A DNA stretch of 64,000 nt from the NCBI GenBank assembly GCA_049289295.1, contig JBATLL010000093.1, forward strand, positions 136,209 to 200,208. Reading direction: 5' to 3'. Source of the stretch: BOKV01 sp049289295. GTDB taxonomy: Bacteria; Pseudomonadota; Alphaproteobacteria; Rhizobiales; Rhizobiaceae. The translations under genes and the position numbers were made by a program. Positions 63,828 through 64,000 of the stretch are shown here, piece after piece; position 1 is the stretch's first letter; each line of letters opens with the position of its first letter. The notes beneath the pieces are model-generated. The model was given only the letters and a program-made list of their open reading frames with translations. It ran no database searches and was not told where the DNA came from.

Positions 63828-64000
63828 TGGCTCGCCTCAACTCCTCCATTTCCCCGAATTCGGAGACATTCCGCGCCAATCGCAAGGCCAATCTTGAAAG
63901 CCTTGAAAAGGTGCGCGAAGCCGCAGCCGCCGCAGCGGCAGGCGGCGGTGAGGCAGCGCGCGAGCGCCATGTTTCGCGTGGCAAGCTCCTGCCGCGTGAC
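63827..64000 (+). CDS. Methylcrotonyl-CoA carboxylase beta subunit, N-terminal part
   Basis: 58 codons before the right edge. The ATG shares a base with the ivd stop (TAATG). The visible sequence ends ARERHVSRGKLLPRD, the conserved start of the carboxyltransferase subunit, and the Ala-rich EAAAAAAAGGG helix before it is typical. With ivd it forms the liu-type leucine pathway (next step after isovaleryl-CoA dehydrogenase). Confidence 0.88.
   Translation, partial: MARLNSSISPNSETFRANRKANLESLEKVREAAAAAAAGGGEAARERHVSRGKLLPRD

Noticed and set aside
1..64000. CRISPR arrays, insertion sequences, prophage genes
   Set aside because: No regularly spaced direct repeats, transposases, integrases or phage structural genes were seen.

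Overview
The window is typical chromosomal DNA of an alphaproteobacterium, most likely of the order Hyphomicrobiales (Rhizobiales). The evidence is gene order: rmuC / def-fmt-truA / dapE-membrane protein-DUF805-dapD / HAD nucleotidase / argB-engB-yidC-rnpA-rpmH is an arrangement familiar from that order, and a small-type SRP RNA sits directly before dnaX. The genus cannot be named from sequence reading alone. No phage, transposase, integrase or CRISPR array was seen.

Layout. 1-4600: start of nudC and a HIT gene (minus), SRP RNA, dnaX-ybaB-recR and a GntR regulator. 4650-15100: rmuC (minus), def-fmt-truA, a DUF3095 gene, dapE and dapD with two small membrane-protein genes (minus), a LOG-family gene and a HAD nucleotidase (minus). 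15200-25900: diguanylate cyclase, EamA transporter, the minus-strand run rpmH-rnpA-yidC-engB-argB behind a near-consensus promoter, a TVP38/flavoprotein pair, an orphan sensor kinase and tRNA-Arg(ACG).

26171-38268 is the most interesting accessory region. A deacetylase gene is followed by a phosphonate catabolism locus: a LysR regulator divergent from a Na/Pi cotransporter gene, then phnW, phnA, phnY, a metallophosphoesterase, a PbfA-like lyase, a 2-hydroxyacid dehydrogenase and an EamA permease. The last four genes are coupled by 1-4 nt overlaps. 2-Aminoethylphosphonate (via PhnW) and its (R)-1-hydroxy derivative (via PbfA) would both give phosphonoacetaldehyde. PhnY oxidises it to phosphonoacetate and PhnA cleaves that to acetate and phosphate. 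No phnX and no phosphonate ABC importer are present, so the phosphoesterase, the dehydrogenase and the uptake route are the open questions.

38326-50382: a hybrid kinase and response regulator pair, then an acyl-CoA synthetase, a complete branched-chain-amino-acid-type ABC importer (ATPase, two permeases, binding protein, ATPase) and a PaaK-like protein with an eroded ATP loop. This looks like an uptake and CoA-activation module for an unidentified carboxylate. 50407-59146: amino-acid catabolism, with putR/putA divergent, sdaA, and a tightly coupled pyrC / D-amino-acid transaminase / PLP decarboxylase operon. 59277-64000: a fatty-acid desaturase with no ATG start, a YcbB-type L,D-transpeptidase, and a TetR regulator leading the leucine/isovalerate genes (isovaleryl-CoA dehydrogenase, start of methylcrotonyl-CoA carboxylase beta subunit).
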